Shown: in pieces, positions 1 to 8,669 of the stretch
Numbering within the stretch: the stretch's first letter is position 1
Layout: every line of letters begins with the position of its first letter
Assembly: GCA_008729055.1 (NCBI GenBank)
Contig: SDUX01000182.1
Coordinates: 1-14,641 of the forward strand
Direction: 5' to 3'
Length of the DNA stretch: 14,641 nt
Origin: Pyropia haitanensis
Lineage: Eukaryota; Rhodophyta; Bangiophyceae; Bangiales; Bangiaceae
Notes under the pieces: generated by a model
Told to the model about the DNA's origin: nothing
Seen by the model: the letters and a program-made list of their open reading frames with translations, nothing else
The model's database searches: none
Program-made: the position numbers and the translations under genes

Positions 1-240
1 AGTTGTCGCCGTTGGCGGTGGCCGCCGGCCGGCACACCGCCACCCCCCGACGGCGGCAAGTTGTCGCCGTGGGCGGTGTCGGCTGCACCACGCCCCCCGA
101 CGGCGGCAATTTCGCCGTTGGCGGGGCGCCGGGCTGGCCCGCTCCTGCGGCTGCCGCCCCCCCCGACGGCGGCAAGTTGTCGCCGTTGGCGGTGGTCGCC
201 GGCCGGCACCACCGCCACTCCCCCGACGGCGGCAAGTTGT

Positions 241-320
241 CGCCGTTGGCGGCTGGCTGCTGCTGGCGTCGCTTTTTTTTTTTTTTTTTTTTTGGCGATT
301 GTTTCGCGCCCCCCCCCCCC
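241..320. repeat. Variant minisatellite unit with poly(T)21
   Basis: This unit carries a T21 run at 273-293 after the segment TGCTGCTGGCGTCGC, and it lengthens the local repeat spacing to 96 bp. The same upstream segment and a long T run recur about 1,015 bp further on, so this is a repeated variant unit and not a one-off insertion. On the minus strand the tract reads as poly(A). Confidence 0.8.
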
Positions 321-1254
321 GACGGCGGCAAGTCGTGCCGTGGCGGTTCGCCGGCTGGCACCACCGCCACCCTCCCGACGGCGGCAAGTGTTGCCGTTGC
401 GTGTCGCGGTGCCCCCCCCCCCCGACGTCGGCCTTTTTTTGGGGTCCGCCGCCGCCCCGCCCCCCCGCGGCGCATTTTCCTGTGCGGGGCGCGGCCGCCC
501 CCGCCCCCCCGACGGCGGCAAGTGTTGCCGTTGGCGGTGGTCGCCGGCGGCCACCGCCCCCCCCGACGGCGGCAAGTTGTCGCCGTGCGGCACGCCGCTG
601 CGGCCCGACGGCGGCAATTTTCGCCGTTGGCGGTGTCGCGGCGGCCCCTCGCCCCCCGACGGCGGCAAGTCTTGCCGTTGGCGGTGGTCGCCGGCCGGCA
701 CCACCGCCACCCCCCCGACGGCGGCAAGTTGTCGCCGTTGGCGGTGGTCGCCGGCTGGCACCACCGCCACCCCCCGACGGCGGCAAGTTGTCGCCGTTGG
801 CGGTGGCCGCCGCCCGCCCCCCCCGCGCACCCCGCCCCCCCCCCCGACGGCGGCAAGTTGTCGCCGTTGGCGGTGGCGCCGCGGCACCGCCACCCCCCGA
901 CGCGGCAATTGTCGCCTGGCGTGGCGCCGCTGCCCCCCCCCCCCGACGGCGGCAAGTTGTCGCCGTGGGCGGTGGCCGCGGCTGGCACCACCGCCCCCCC
1001 CCGACGGCGGCAACTTTTCGCGTTGGCGGTGGTCGCCGGCTGGCACCACGCCCCCCCCCGACGGCGGCAAGTTGTCGCCGTTGGCGGTGGCCGCCGGCTG
1101 GCACCACCGCCACCCCCCCGACGGCGGCAAGTTGTCGCCGTGGGCGGTGGTCGCCGGCGGCACCACCGCCACCCCCCCGACGGCGGCAAGTTGTCGCCGT
1201 TGGCGGTGGTCGCCGGCTGGCCCCGCCCCCCCCGACGGCGGCAAGTTGTCGCCG

Positions 1255-1349
1255 TTGGCGGCATGTTGCTGCTGCTGGCGTCGGCGGTTTTTTTTTTTTT
1301 TTTTCCTGGTTTGGCGCATCCTGTTTGCGGGCGGCGCCCCTCGCCCCCC
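1255..1349. repeat. Second variant minisatellite unit with poly(T)17
   Basis: A T17 run lies at 1288-1304, preceded by TGCTGCTGGCGTCGGCGG and followed by a GGCGCATCCTGTTTGCGGGC segment. It matches the T-rich unit at 241-320 in position within the unit and in flanks. A weaker relative (T7 followed by GCGCATTTTCCTGTGCGGGG) lies at about 431-490. Together they suggest a rare unit subtype within the array. Confidence 0.8.
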
Positions 1350-1980
1350 GACGGCGGCAGTCGTTGCCGTTGGCGGTGGTCGCCGGCCGCACCACCGCCA
1401 CCCCCCGACGGCGGCAAGTTGTCGCCGTTGGCGGTGGCCGCCGGCTGGCACCACCGCCCCTCCCCGACGGCGGCAAGTTGTCGCCGTTGGCGGTGGCCGC
1501 CGGCTGGCACCACCGGCCCCTTCCCCGACGGCGGCAAGTTGTCGCCGTTGGCGGTGGCCGCCGGCTGGCACCACCGCCACCCCCCCGACGGCGGCAAATT
1601 GTCGCCGTTGGCGGTGGCGCCGGCCGGCACCACCGCCACCCCCCCGACGGCGGCAAGTTGTCGCCGTGGGCGGCGGACGCCGCGGCTGGCGGCGCTGCCC
1701 CCCCCTCGACGGCGGCAAGTTGTCGCCGTGGGCGGTGGCCGCTGGCTGGCACCACCGCCACCCCCCCGACGGCGGCAACTTTTCGCTGTTGGCGGTGGTC
1801 GCCGGCTGGCGTCGCTGCCCCCTCCCGACGGCGGCAAGTTGTCGCCGTGGCGGTGGCCGCTGGCTGGCACCACCGCCCCTTTCCCGACGGCGGCAAGTTG
1901 TCGCCGTGGGCGGCGGCCGCCGGCTGGCGGCGCTGCCCCCCTCCCGACGGTGGTAAGTTGTCGCCGTGGGCGGCGGCTCC

Positions 1981-2300
1981 CCGCCGGGCCACACGCTGTC
2001 TCTTTTTGTTTTTTGTACTTGCGCGTCGTGCTCGCCTCTGGCACGCCTGCGCGTTTGTCTTCCTTGTTCGCACCACAGGGACTGCGTTTTCCCTTGGTGC
2101 GGACGAGCTGCCGGGCGTCTTTCCCGGCAGCAGGCCCGCCGGTGAACTTCCCACGGGGGAGACGTAGCCGGCGGGCCTGGAACCAATTAAACATGTACCA
2201 ATTGGCAGTCCGCATTGACATTGAGGCGAGCGTCGTAATCTATGACGGCTGCCGCTTGCTTGTTTGTTGGACACATTTCCCCCCCCTTTCCCCGTTCACA
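1981..2300. other. Unique stretch right of the minisatellite; no gene seen
   Basis: Base composition becomes more even and the minisatellite core stops. The stretch contains two adjacent perfect inverted repeats (described separately) and the inverted repeat CCAATT...AATTGG around an ACATGT palindrome at about 2183-2205. I see no coding sequence that stands out from shadows in other frames. The abrupt composition change could mark the edge of an old insertion, but I found no matching terminal repeat elsewhere in the window. Confidence 0.5.
2107..2179. other. Two adjacent perfect hairpins
   Basis: Hairpin 1 occupies 2107-2131: GCTGCCGGG, a 7-nt loop, then CCCGGCAGC, a perfect 9-bp stem. Hairpin 2 occupies 2131-2179: CAGGCCCGCCGG at 2131-2142 pairs perfectly with CCGGCGGGCCTG at 2168-2179. 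Its 25-nt loop contains a smaller stem (CTTCCC / GGGGAG with one wobble). No T run follows and the context is eukaryotic, so a bacterial-type terminator reading is not favoured. Function is unknown. Confidence 0.7.
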
Positions 2301-2870
2301 GCGCTCATCCTTGAGCGGCGGTGGGGCAATCCACGTGCGGCGACCGCGACAACGCTGCGGGCGGAGCGTCGCTGGGGGGAGTCTGCGGGGGGGGAGTCCA
2401 CCGCCGCCGCGCCCGTGTGCGACCGGCTGCGACCACCCGCGGGGCACGACGCCGCCGTGGCGGGCGCCGCCGGCCGGCCGGGCGACCCCGTCCCGCCGTC
2501 ACGGACACGACGGCGGCGGCGGCGGCCGACGCGGGTCTCCCTCGCGGCGTGGCCACCGCCGTGACCGTTGCGGCGGTCGCGGCCGCGTCAGCCGGCCGCG
2601 GCGGAACGACGCCGCCGCCGCCCCAGCAGCGGCCGTGACCGCGTCAGCCGGCCGCGGCGGGACGCCGCCGCCGCGGACCCAGCGGCGGCCGCCGTTCCCG
2701 TGGGAGGGGCGGGACGGTGGCGGCCGCCGCGGCGGCCGCGCTCGCCGCACTATCCGCGGCGGTGCGGTGGGATGCGGCGCGGCCGCCGCCGCCGCCGCCG
2801 CGGTCGCAGCGGAGCGACGGGGCCAACCCGCTGACGCGGGGGGAAGGGGGTAGCCTCGGCAGTGGGCACC
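2300..2870. repeat. CCG/CGG low-complexity region with a 56-bp duplication
   Basis: Dense GCC/CGG trinucleotides without strict periodicity. A clear tandem duplication is present: CCGCGTCAGCCGGCCGCGGC at 2583 recurs at 2639, followed in both by ACG and a CCG run. Overlapping open frames occur on both strands, as expected from the composition. No domain is recognisable in any of them. Confidence 0.7.
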
Positions 2871-2879
2871 CGCCCCACT

Positions 2880-3340
2880 CGTCGCCACTGGAGCGTGTGC
2901 GGCCGCGTGACTGAGAAACAAGCAGGAACAGTGAAACAAGAAAAGCACCTCAATACCCCCCACCACTGCTCCCACTACTGGCACCCCCGCACTCCCCCCA
3001 CGCACGCGTCCGTCACGATCCACCGCAGCGCGCTGCCCCCCCCACCACCACCACCCGCTCCTCCTCTACGAGCGTCGCGACCGCCGCCCGGAACTCCGCC
3101 GTCGACACCCCCCGCCGAGAGGCGCACGCCACCAGCCAAGAAAAGCACAGCCTTGGATATGCGCCAACCGCACATCAAAGGCTCGGAGCACGTAGGAAGG
3201 CGTATCAGCCAATGGGAAGGCCGGATTTCAATCCTGTACGAACCACAACGTGGCACCCCCCCTGAAAGACGCTCCTGCCACGCCGTCCCCGAGTGCGCCA
3301 CTGCGGCTACATTGTTCTACTTACATCCCAATTAGTACGT
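2880..3340. other. Pocket of ordinary composition; no gene recognised
   Basis: This stretch lies between two CCG-rich blocks and has balanced composition at 2905-2960 and 3135-3345, with a C-rich section between. A forward frame (2862-3335, 157 codons) and a reverse frame (2975-3301, 108 codons) are open over it, but neither resembles a known family and each contains proline- or glycine-rich filler. A CCAAT element lies at about 3211 (AGCCAATGGG). It could be a fragment of a host gene or a decayed transposon; I cannot decide which from sequence alone. Confidence 0.4.
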
Positions 3341-3829
3341 CCTGCATTACCCCCCCCACAAGACGGTGGCGCCGCCACCCTCCCGCCATTGCTATGTACA
3401 GCGCGGCGCCCCGATCCCGCCAGTCCCACGCGCACCACCTACCCGCACGGGCTCCCCCATTGCGTCCGCCCGCCAGAGATGCGCACCGCCCCCGCCTCCG
3501 CCGCGTGCTGCCCCCCCCCCCCCCGTCGCGCGCCGCCTCTGCCGCCCCCGCCGCCGCGGCGTCGGCCCGCCGCCACCCACGCCAGCCGGCTGCCGCCCTG
3601 GTCACCACAACCGTCGCCGCCGCCTCCATCGGCCGGCTGCCGTTGCCGACGCCGCGGCTGCCCGCCGCCCTAGCCGGAGGCTGCCGCCGCCGCCGGTCGG
3701 TCGCCAATCCGGCCGCCAACCAGAGTCGCCGCTGCGGCCCACCGCCGCTCGCAGGAAGCCGTCGCCTGCTGGCTACCCGGCTGGCGGCCGGTCAGCTGCC
3801 ACCCCAGCCTCCGCCGCCCCCACCGCGGC

Positions 3830-3860
<31 letters not shown>

Positions 3861-4170
3861 GCCGCCGCCACCGCGGCCGACAGCCGCCCAAGGGCTGCCG
3901 CCGCTAGCGGGCTGCCGCCGCGGGCCGGCGGCGGGGCAGGCCGCCCGCCGGCTGCCGCCCCGCCCGCGCCCTCGCCGCAGCCGCGGGCTGCCGCCCTCCC
4001 CCTTCTGCTTCCACCGCGGCAAGCTACCGCCGACGCACGTCGCCGCTCCCTCGCTGCCGCCGCCGCCCCCGGTCGGGGCGACTGGCCACCGCGGGCGCAC
4101 GGCAGCCATCCCCGCCCGCTACCGCGGGCTGCCGCTCCTCTTCTTCGCTCCGAGTTGCGGCAGGCTGTCA
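3340..4170. repeat. CCG-rich low-complexity region with recurring GGCTGCCGCC motif
   Basis: C-rich plus strand with CCG runs (for example 3829-3873) and a degenerate motif GGCTGCCGCC or near variants around 3588, 3633, 3656, 3678, 3892, 3909, 3950, 3985 and 4128. Open frames exist in all forward frames (up to 363 codons from 3250) and encode only Pro/Arg/Ala-rich sequence. I regard them as a composition effect. Confidence 0.7.
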
Positions 4171-4494
4171 GCGCCGCGCCGCGAGCTGCTATCTTGTCAG
4201 CCACCCGGTGACGACAAGTCGCAGGACACAGCCAGAAGACGACTGCAAGGCGAAAGGAGAACAACCGGCAATACTACTTGGAACCAAAAGTCTACTCACA
4301 GGGGGTACTTGATAGGAAATACAGACATTGCACGAAACTGAATTCATAGAAATCTATACACATCGTACTTGACTAACAACTTGTGGCACATCTCGTAAGT
4401 CACATGTGCCACGTGTTTGATATCTCTTCCTCACGTGATAGGCTTTCTCACGATCTGAGCCGACCATCCTGGGGAGTGCACGCCGTGCTGGATT

Positions 4495-4728
4495 GACGAG
4501 TACAATACTTGACTCGGCAAGTAACCTGGTCAGCGATTCGCAACTGCTGGGACGCACGCGGCTAAAGCGCCGGCGTCCGACGCCCCCCTTTCCACCCAGC
4601 CCTGTCGCGCCGGTCTCTCCAGTTCCCGGCCACCCAGCAGGCCGGGTGGATACACAGGCCGTTGTTTTTTACTCTATTCAGTTTTGAGTGCGGGTCTGTA
4701 GACGTCTGCCGGAGCAGAGCCCCCAACG
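4495..4728 (+). repeat. Left high-identity inverted-repeat block (234 bp)
   Basis: Pairs base for base with 5815-6048 in reverse complement; paired positions sum to 10,543 throughout, so there is no indel. I count three mismatches in 234 bp (positions 4501, 4533, 4711). Identity drops sharply at both edges. The block contains its own short hairpins, such as CCCGGCC / GGCCGGG around 4625-4646. Confidence 0.95.
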
Positions 4729-4963
4729 TGAGCATTATGAGTCTACGTTTTTCAGCAAACGCTCACGGAAAATGTACCTGGTGGCTATGGTGGCGTACAA
4801 TTGTAAAAAAAACCACACGGGAGTCCACACATGGGTGACTGACTGACTTCCGATGGGGTGCTAGGCGCTGCGGCGCAGCTGGACACGCCCAGAGCGCCGG
4901 TGGGAGTGACAAAAGCTGTGAAGAGAACTTGCTGCACTATACAGATCTGACAGGTGTACCTTT

Positions 4964-5089
4964 TGCATGAGAGCACTGTGGGGCGTTGGACGGTCTGTCG
5001 AGGCTACCGGTCCAGAGTGCACACTTCGGGGGCTCGTATGACCCGCTTGCCATTGTTTGCAACACTTTGTGAGCACATGCACGTGCTCA
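4964..5089 (+). repeat. Left inner arm of the palindrome
   Basis: Positions 4964-5007 match the reverse complement of 5362-5405 at 39 of 44 bases. Similarity continues in the same register (positions sum to 10,369) through CCATTGTTTG at 5050-5059 and CGTGCTCA at 5082-5089. Some substitutions in the 44-bp core fall on third codon positions of a short shared frame, but both copies soon meet stop codons. This is at most a hint of an old coding segment. Confidence 0.85.
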
Positions 5090-5279
5090 TCGCCATCGTC
5101 TTGGTATTTTGAGAACACTTTGGAAAAAGTTCGCTTGACTTGCTGATATGCGTTATAGCGGCGTGTGACGCAGTGCACTAAGAGGTGGTGCATCGGGCGC
5201 AATCCCCGCGTGCAGTACGAGTCAACGACCACTCTACGGACTCTTCTGAAGCGAGCTGGATCGACTAAACCGACGACGC
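5090..5279. other. Central spacer of the palindrome
   Basis: Pairing fades inward of 5089/5280. The spacer has near-even base composition and only short open frames. No tRNA, promoter or transposase motif is convincing. If the palindrome extrudes, this segment would form the loop. Confidence 0.5.
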
Positions 5280-5405
5280 TGAGCACGCGTATATGCTGTA
5301 AAAGTGTCCCAAACAATGGGACGTGGGTCCTACAGGCCCCCAACGAGGCCAGTCTGCGTAGGTAGTCTCGACAGACCGTCGAACGCTCCAGAGGGCTCTC
5401 ATGCA
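5280..5405 (-). repeat. Right inner arm of the palindrome
   Basis: Mirror copy of 4964-5089. It contains CAAACAATGG at 5310-5319 and TGAGCACG at 5280-5287, both in exact register with their partners. A minus-strand open frame (5406 down to 4861, 181 codons) crosses both inner arms and the centre. I do not recognise it, and crossing its own mirror image makes it a poor gene candidate. Confidence 0.85.
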
Positions 5406-5645
5406 CTAAAAACTACACTCTTCAAGTCCCAATTGTGCAGCAGACCTGCTCCACTGCTCGTTTGACTCTCACCGGCACATCCAGCTGCGCGACAGTGTCC
5501 AACACCCCTCCCTCTGCAGGGATTCAACAACGTCCGGACTCAAGGGGGGTCGTCCACCCACTTATAGCAATTGGATGCCACCAGGTGTTATGATAGCCAT
5601 GCCCCAAATGTCCGTGCAACAAAAGACGATCGTGACACTCATGAT

Positions 5646-5814
5646 GGACGGGCGACGCCTTCGAACGCTATCCGTAAACGTACCCGACGGTTGTTGGAGC
5701 GTCGACCATTGTAGACCACAAAACGCCTCAGCAGACACTGTTTCGCCGTCACCAGCGCCCCCGACTGGCAGAACCGACGGTGGATGGTGAGTGCATTGTG
5801 TCCGTCCGTGCGGT
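5646..5814. other. Right-arm-only segment of the palindrome (~170 bp)
   Basis: The left arm passes from the high-identity block (ending 4728) almost directly into a segment starting CATTATGAGT (4733), whose partner lies near 5633-5645. The intervening 170 bp on the right has no left counterpart, so it was inserted on the right or deleted on the left. It is covered by short open frames on both strands (5575-5790 plus, 5855-5562 minus) that match no family I know. Confidence 0.55.
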
Positions 5815-6048
5815 CGTTGGGGGCTCTGCTCTGGCAGACGTCTACAGACCCGCACTCAAAACTGAATAGAGTAAAAAACAACGGCCTGTGTATCCACCCG
5901 GCCTGCTGGGTGGCCGGGAACTGGAGAGACCGGCGCGACAGGGCTGGGTGGAAAGGGGGGCGTCGGACGCCGGCGCTTTAGCCGCGTGCGTCCCAGCAGT
6001 TGCGAATCGATGACCAGGTTACTTGCCGAGTCAAGTATTGTTCTCGTC
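5815..6048 (-). repeat. Right high-identity inverted-repeat block (234 bp)
   Basis: Reverse complement of 4495-4728 with three substitutions and no indel. Just inside it, at 5814, the right arm departs completely from the left arm. Confidence 0.95.
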
Positions 6049-6299
6049 TATCCAGCAATGATGACTTCGGGATGCACTCCTGAATGTGGACGGCTGAGAT
6101 CGCGTGACAGCCTATCACATCAAGCGTATGGTGCTTTTGAATTGACGTGATTGCCTCGAGATCTGAGTAATGTCGGAGGTGTATGTGTTGTTCTCTGTTG
6201 AAAAATCGCTGTTCGCATTTTTATTCTCAAGTACCTCTGCGTGTGCCACCTGGGTAGCTGGTCGCTTCAGCCGTCTTGCCGTTCATCCCCCTCGCCTCC

Positions 6300-6655
6300 C
6301 ACCACCCTTCGTTGTCTGCGTTGGCTGCAGCCAGCGTCAGGGGCGGAGGCTGACCGCGGCGCCGACGGCAGCCGGCCGCGGCGGTGTCCATGGGGGGGGC
6401 CGCAGTGCGCGGCGGCGGCGTCCGGTGGGGGGGCGGCAGCGCGCGGCAGCTGCGCCCGGCCGCCCCAACCAGCGCCCGGGAAGGCGGCTGGCCGCGGCGG
6501 CGGCGGCCGCCGGCCACCGTGGCGTCCGGGGGAAGACCGTGGTGCGCGGCGGCGGTGTCAGCCCCCCGAGACCGGCGGCGGCAGTGGCGGTAGAGGGCGG
6601 CGGAAGCGGCAGACGGCGCTGCCACAATGGTAGCGCGGGTGGAAAGCGACGGCCA
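6300..6655. repeat. G-rich low-complexity region
   Basis: The plus strand is G-rich (GGCGGC, GGGGGG runs), in contrast to the C-rich DNA left of the palindrome and to the C-rich satellite beginning at about 6660. A diverged internal duplication is visible: TGCGCGGCGGCGGCGT near 6403 and TGCGCGGCGGCGGTGT near 6541. No gene is recognised. Confidence 0.6.
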
Positions 6656-6659
6656 TTGG

Positions 6660-7252
6660 CGCCGCCGCCGCAATCGCCTCCGCCTGAGCCGCTGCCGCCA
6701 TCGCCGCCGGCCGTGCCGCCGCCGCCGCCAACGCCGCCGCCGCCGACACCGCCGCCCTGGTCGTCGCCGCCGCCGTCGCCACCGCCACCACTGCGCCCCT
6801 CCCCTCAGCCCCCGCTCTCCCCTCGCCCTCCACCGCCGCCCCTCTCCCCCCCCCTCAGTTCGCCACACCCCTCGCGCCCACCACGAAAAAAGAAAAACCA
6901 CAGCAAAAAAAAACAAAAAAACAGCAACCAAACAGAAGCAATGGCACGAGCGCCGGCTGCGGGAGAAGCGATGGCTGAGTCAGCTGCCGGCGGTGGCGGC
7001 AGAGGCGGCGGCGTGTCGGCGTGCCCCCCCCGAACCCCAACCCCCACCACCCATGACGCGACGGGGAACCGTCCCAATATGCCCGCCACGTCCGTCGCCA
7101 CCACCACGTCGCCGCCACCACCACGCCGCCCCCACAACCCCAAAACCACCACCGCCCGCCAAAAACCAACCACGCAAGCCACCACCCTACCACCACGACC
7201 TCCAAACCTCCACCCCGCCATCTTCAACGCCAACCAAGCACCCCAACGGCAG
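6660..7252. repeat. Diverged first copy of the 720-bp satellite
   Basis: A CCG tract (6660-6780), a CCCCT/CTCGCC-rich segment, an A-rich tract (6885-6925) and then CAGAAGCAATGGCACGAGCG follow in the same order as in the regular units to the right. Sequence identity is clearly lower and the details differ. For example, 7081-7250 has a long CCACC/AAACC-rich segment where regular units have other C-rich sequence. From about 7253 (CCCCACCCGCCCCGCACTTG) the sequence becomes nearly identical to the regular units. Confidence 0.75.
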
Positions 7253-7913
7253 CCCCACCCGCCCCGCACTTGTCAGCGCCACCGCAGTCGCCGCCATCGC
7301 CTTTGCCGCCGCCGCCGCCGCCGATGCCGCCGCCGCCGCCGCCGCCGCCGCCGTCGTCGCCGCCGCTGCCGTCGCCGCCGCCGCCGCCGCATCGCCTCCC
7401 CCGTCAGCTCCCCCTCGCTCTCGCACCCTCCACTCACGCCGCCCTCACCCTCGCCCTCACACCCCCCTGCACTCTGTCGCCCTCCCCCCCGAAAAAAAAA
7501 AAAAAACAACAACACAAAAACACCAACGGCAGAAACAGCAATGGCAGTAGTGGCGGTCGTAGGTAAAGCAGCGGCAGAGTGAGTGACGACAGCAGGTGGC
7601 GGTGGCGGCAGACGCGGCAGAGGGTTGGGGTGGGCCCTCCCCCCACCCCCCCCCTCCCAGAACGCGACGGGGCATCCCCCCGAAGTGCCCCGCCACGTCT
7701 GTTGCCGCCCCCACCACACCGCCACCACCCCACCGTCACCACACCCCGCCACCGCCAGCCCACCACCGCCACGCCGCCACCACCCCCCCCGCCAGCACAC
7801 CACCCGACAATCACCCTCCCGCCACACCCCCCCCCCCCCAACAAACTCACCACGCCAGCAATGGGGGCGGGCGGAGCACCCCCCCGGCTGCCCCACCCGC
7901 CCCGCACTTGTCA

Positions 7914-7949
<36 letters not shown>

Positions 7950-8633
7950 ACGCCGCCGCCGCCGCGCCGCCGCCGCCGATGCCGCCGCCGCCGTCGCCGC
8001 CGCCGCCCTTGTCGCCGCCGCCGCCCTTGCCGCCGCCGCCGCCGCCGATGCCGCCGCCGCCGCCGCCGCCGCCGTCGTCGCCGCCGCTGCCGTCGCCGCC
8101 GCCGCCGCCGCATCGCCTCCCCCGTCAGCTCCCCCTCGCTCTCGCACCCTCCACTCACGCCGCCCTCACCCTCGCCCTCACACCCCCCTGCACTCTGTCG
8201 CCCTCCCCCCCGAAAAAAAAAAAAAACAACAACACAAAAACACCAACGGCAGAAACAGCAATGGCAGTAGTGGCGGTCGTAGGTAAAGCAGCGGCAGAGT
8301 GAGTGACGACAGCAGGTGGCGGTGGCGGCAGAAGCGGCAGAGGGTTGGGGTGGGCCCTCCCCCCACCCCCCCCCCTCCCAGAACGCGACGGGGCATCCCC
8401 CCGAAGTGCCCCGCCACGTCTGTTGCCGCCCCCACCACACCGCCACCACCCCACCGTCACCACACCCCGCCACCGCCAGCCCACCACCGCCACGCCGCCA
8501 CCACCCCCCCCGCCAGCACACCACCCGACAATCACCCTCCCGCCACACCCCCCCCCCCCAACAAACTCACCACGCCAGCAATGGGGGCGGGCGGAGCACC
8601 CCCCCGGCTGCCCCACCCGCCCCGCACTTGTCA

Positions 8634-8669
<36 letters not shown>

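Larger units (their letters stand above)
1..1980. repeat. GC-rich minisatellite, ~57-60 bp unit, about 32 copies
   Basis: The core GACGGCGGCAAGTTGTCGCC recurs with starts near 49, 99, 165, 225, 321, 377, 511, 565, 607, 658, 718, 777, 847, 944, 1003, 1060, 1120, 1178, 1234, 1350, 1408, 1467, 1527, 1587, 1647, 1709, 1768, 1827, 1886 and 1945, plus degenerate copies near 423 and 898. Spacing is mostly 57-60 bp. The rest of the unit is a GTTGGCGGTGG / GCCGGCTGGCACCACCGCCA segment ending in a C run of variable length. The right half (1350-1960) is more regular than the left. The array starts before the window. All three forward frames stay open for long distances because the unit lacks TAA, TAG and TGA, so the resulting Pro/Arg/Ala-rich translations are not evidence of a gene. 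Confidence 0.95.
4304..6235. mobile_element. Large imperfect palindrome; foldback-like or TIR element
   Basis: The outermost clear terminal match is GGTACTTGA at 4304-4312 against its reverse complement TCAAGTACC at 6227-6235. Between them nearly the whole segment pairs with itself in the same order. The outer arms (about 4304-4494 with 6049-6235) are diverged, roughly 55-65% by eye. The block 4495-4728 with 5815-6048 is 98.7% identical. 4776-4785 matches 5577-5586, and 4964-5089 pairs with 5280-5405. The palindrome centre lies in about 5090-5279. The motif TACTTGA recurs at 4306, 4366 and 4506 in the left arm, resembling subterminal repeats. I see no convincing target-site duplication and no recognisable transposase, so a non-autonomous foldback-type or long-TIR element is the best reading. 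Two related elements inserted head-to-head is the main alternative. The outer limit is soft: weaker similarity may extend to about 4249 and 6298. Confidence 0.7.

Noticed and set aside
1..1980. CRISPR array
   Set aside because: Repeat units are contiguous with variable C runs and no unique spacers; GC-rich eukaryotic minisatellite.
2107..2131. Rho-independent terminator
   Set aside because: No T run follows the stem and the window is eukaryotic.
3..2564. Very long forward open frames (up to 853 codons) across the minisatellite
   Set aside because: Three overlapping forward frames are open together, translations are low-complexity Pro/Arg/Gly/Ala repeats, and the unit lacks stop triplets by composition. 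They also run on into non-repeat DNA with no change of character.
3250..4341. 363-codon forward frame
   Set aside because: Lies over CCG-rich low-complexity sequence with competing open frames and no recognisable domain.
5160..5210. tRNA-like A and B boxes in the palindrome centre (SINE or tRNA relic)
   Set aside because: The A-box-like TGACGCAGTGCA and B-box-like GGGCGCAATCC have several mismatches to consensus and lie only about 17 bp apart, too close for a tRNA-type promoter.
4861..5406. 181-codon minus-strand frame as a transposase
   Set aside because: It crosses both inner arms and the centre of a palindrome, has no DDE, zinc-finger or other transposase motif I can see, and the mirrored arm does not preserve it.
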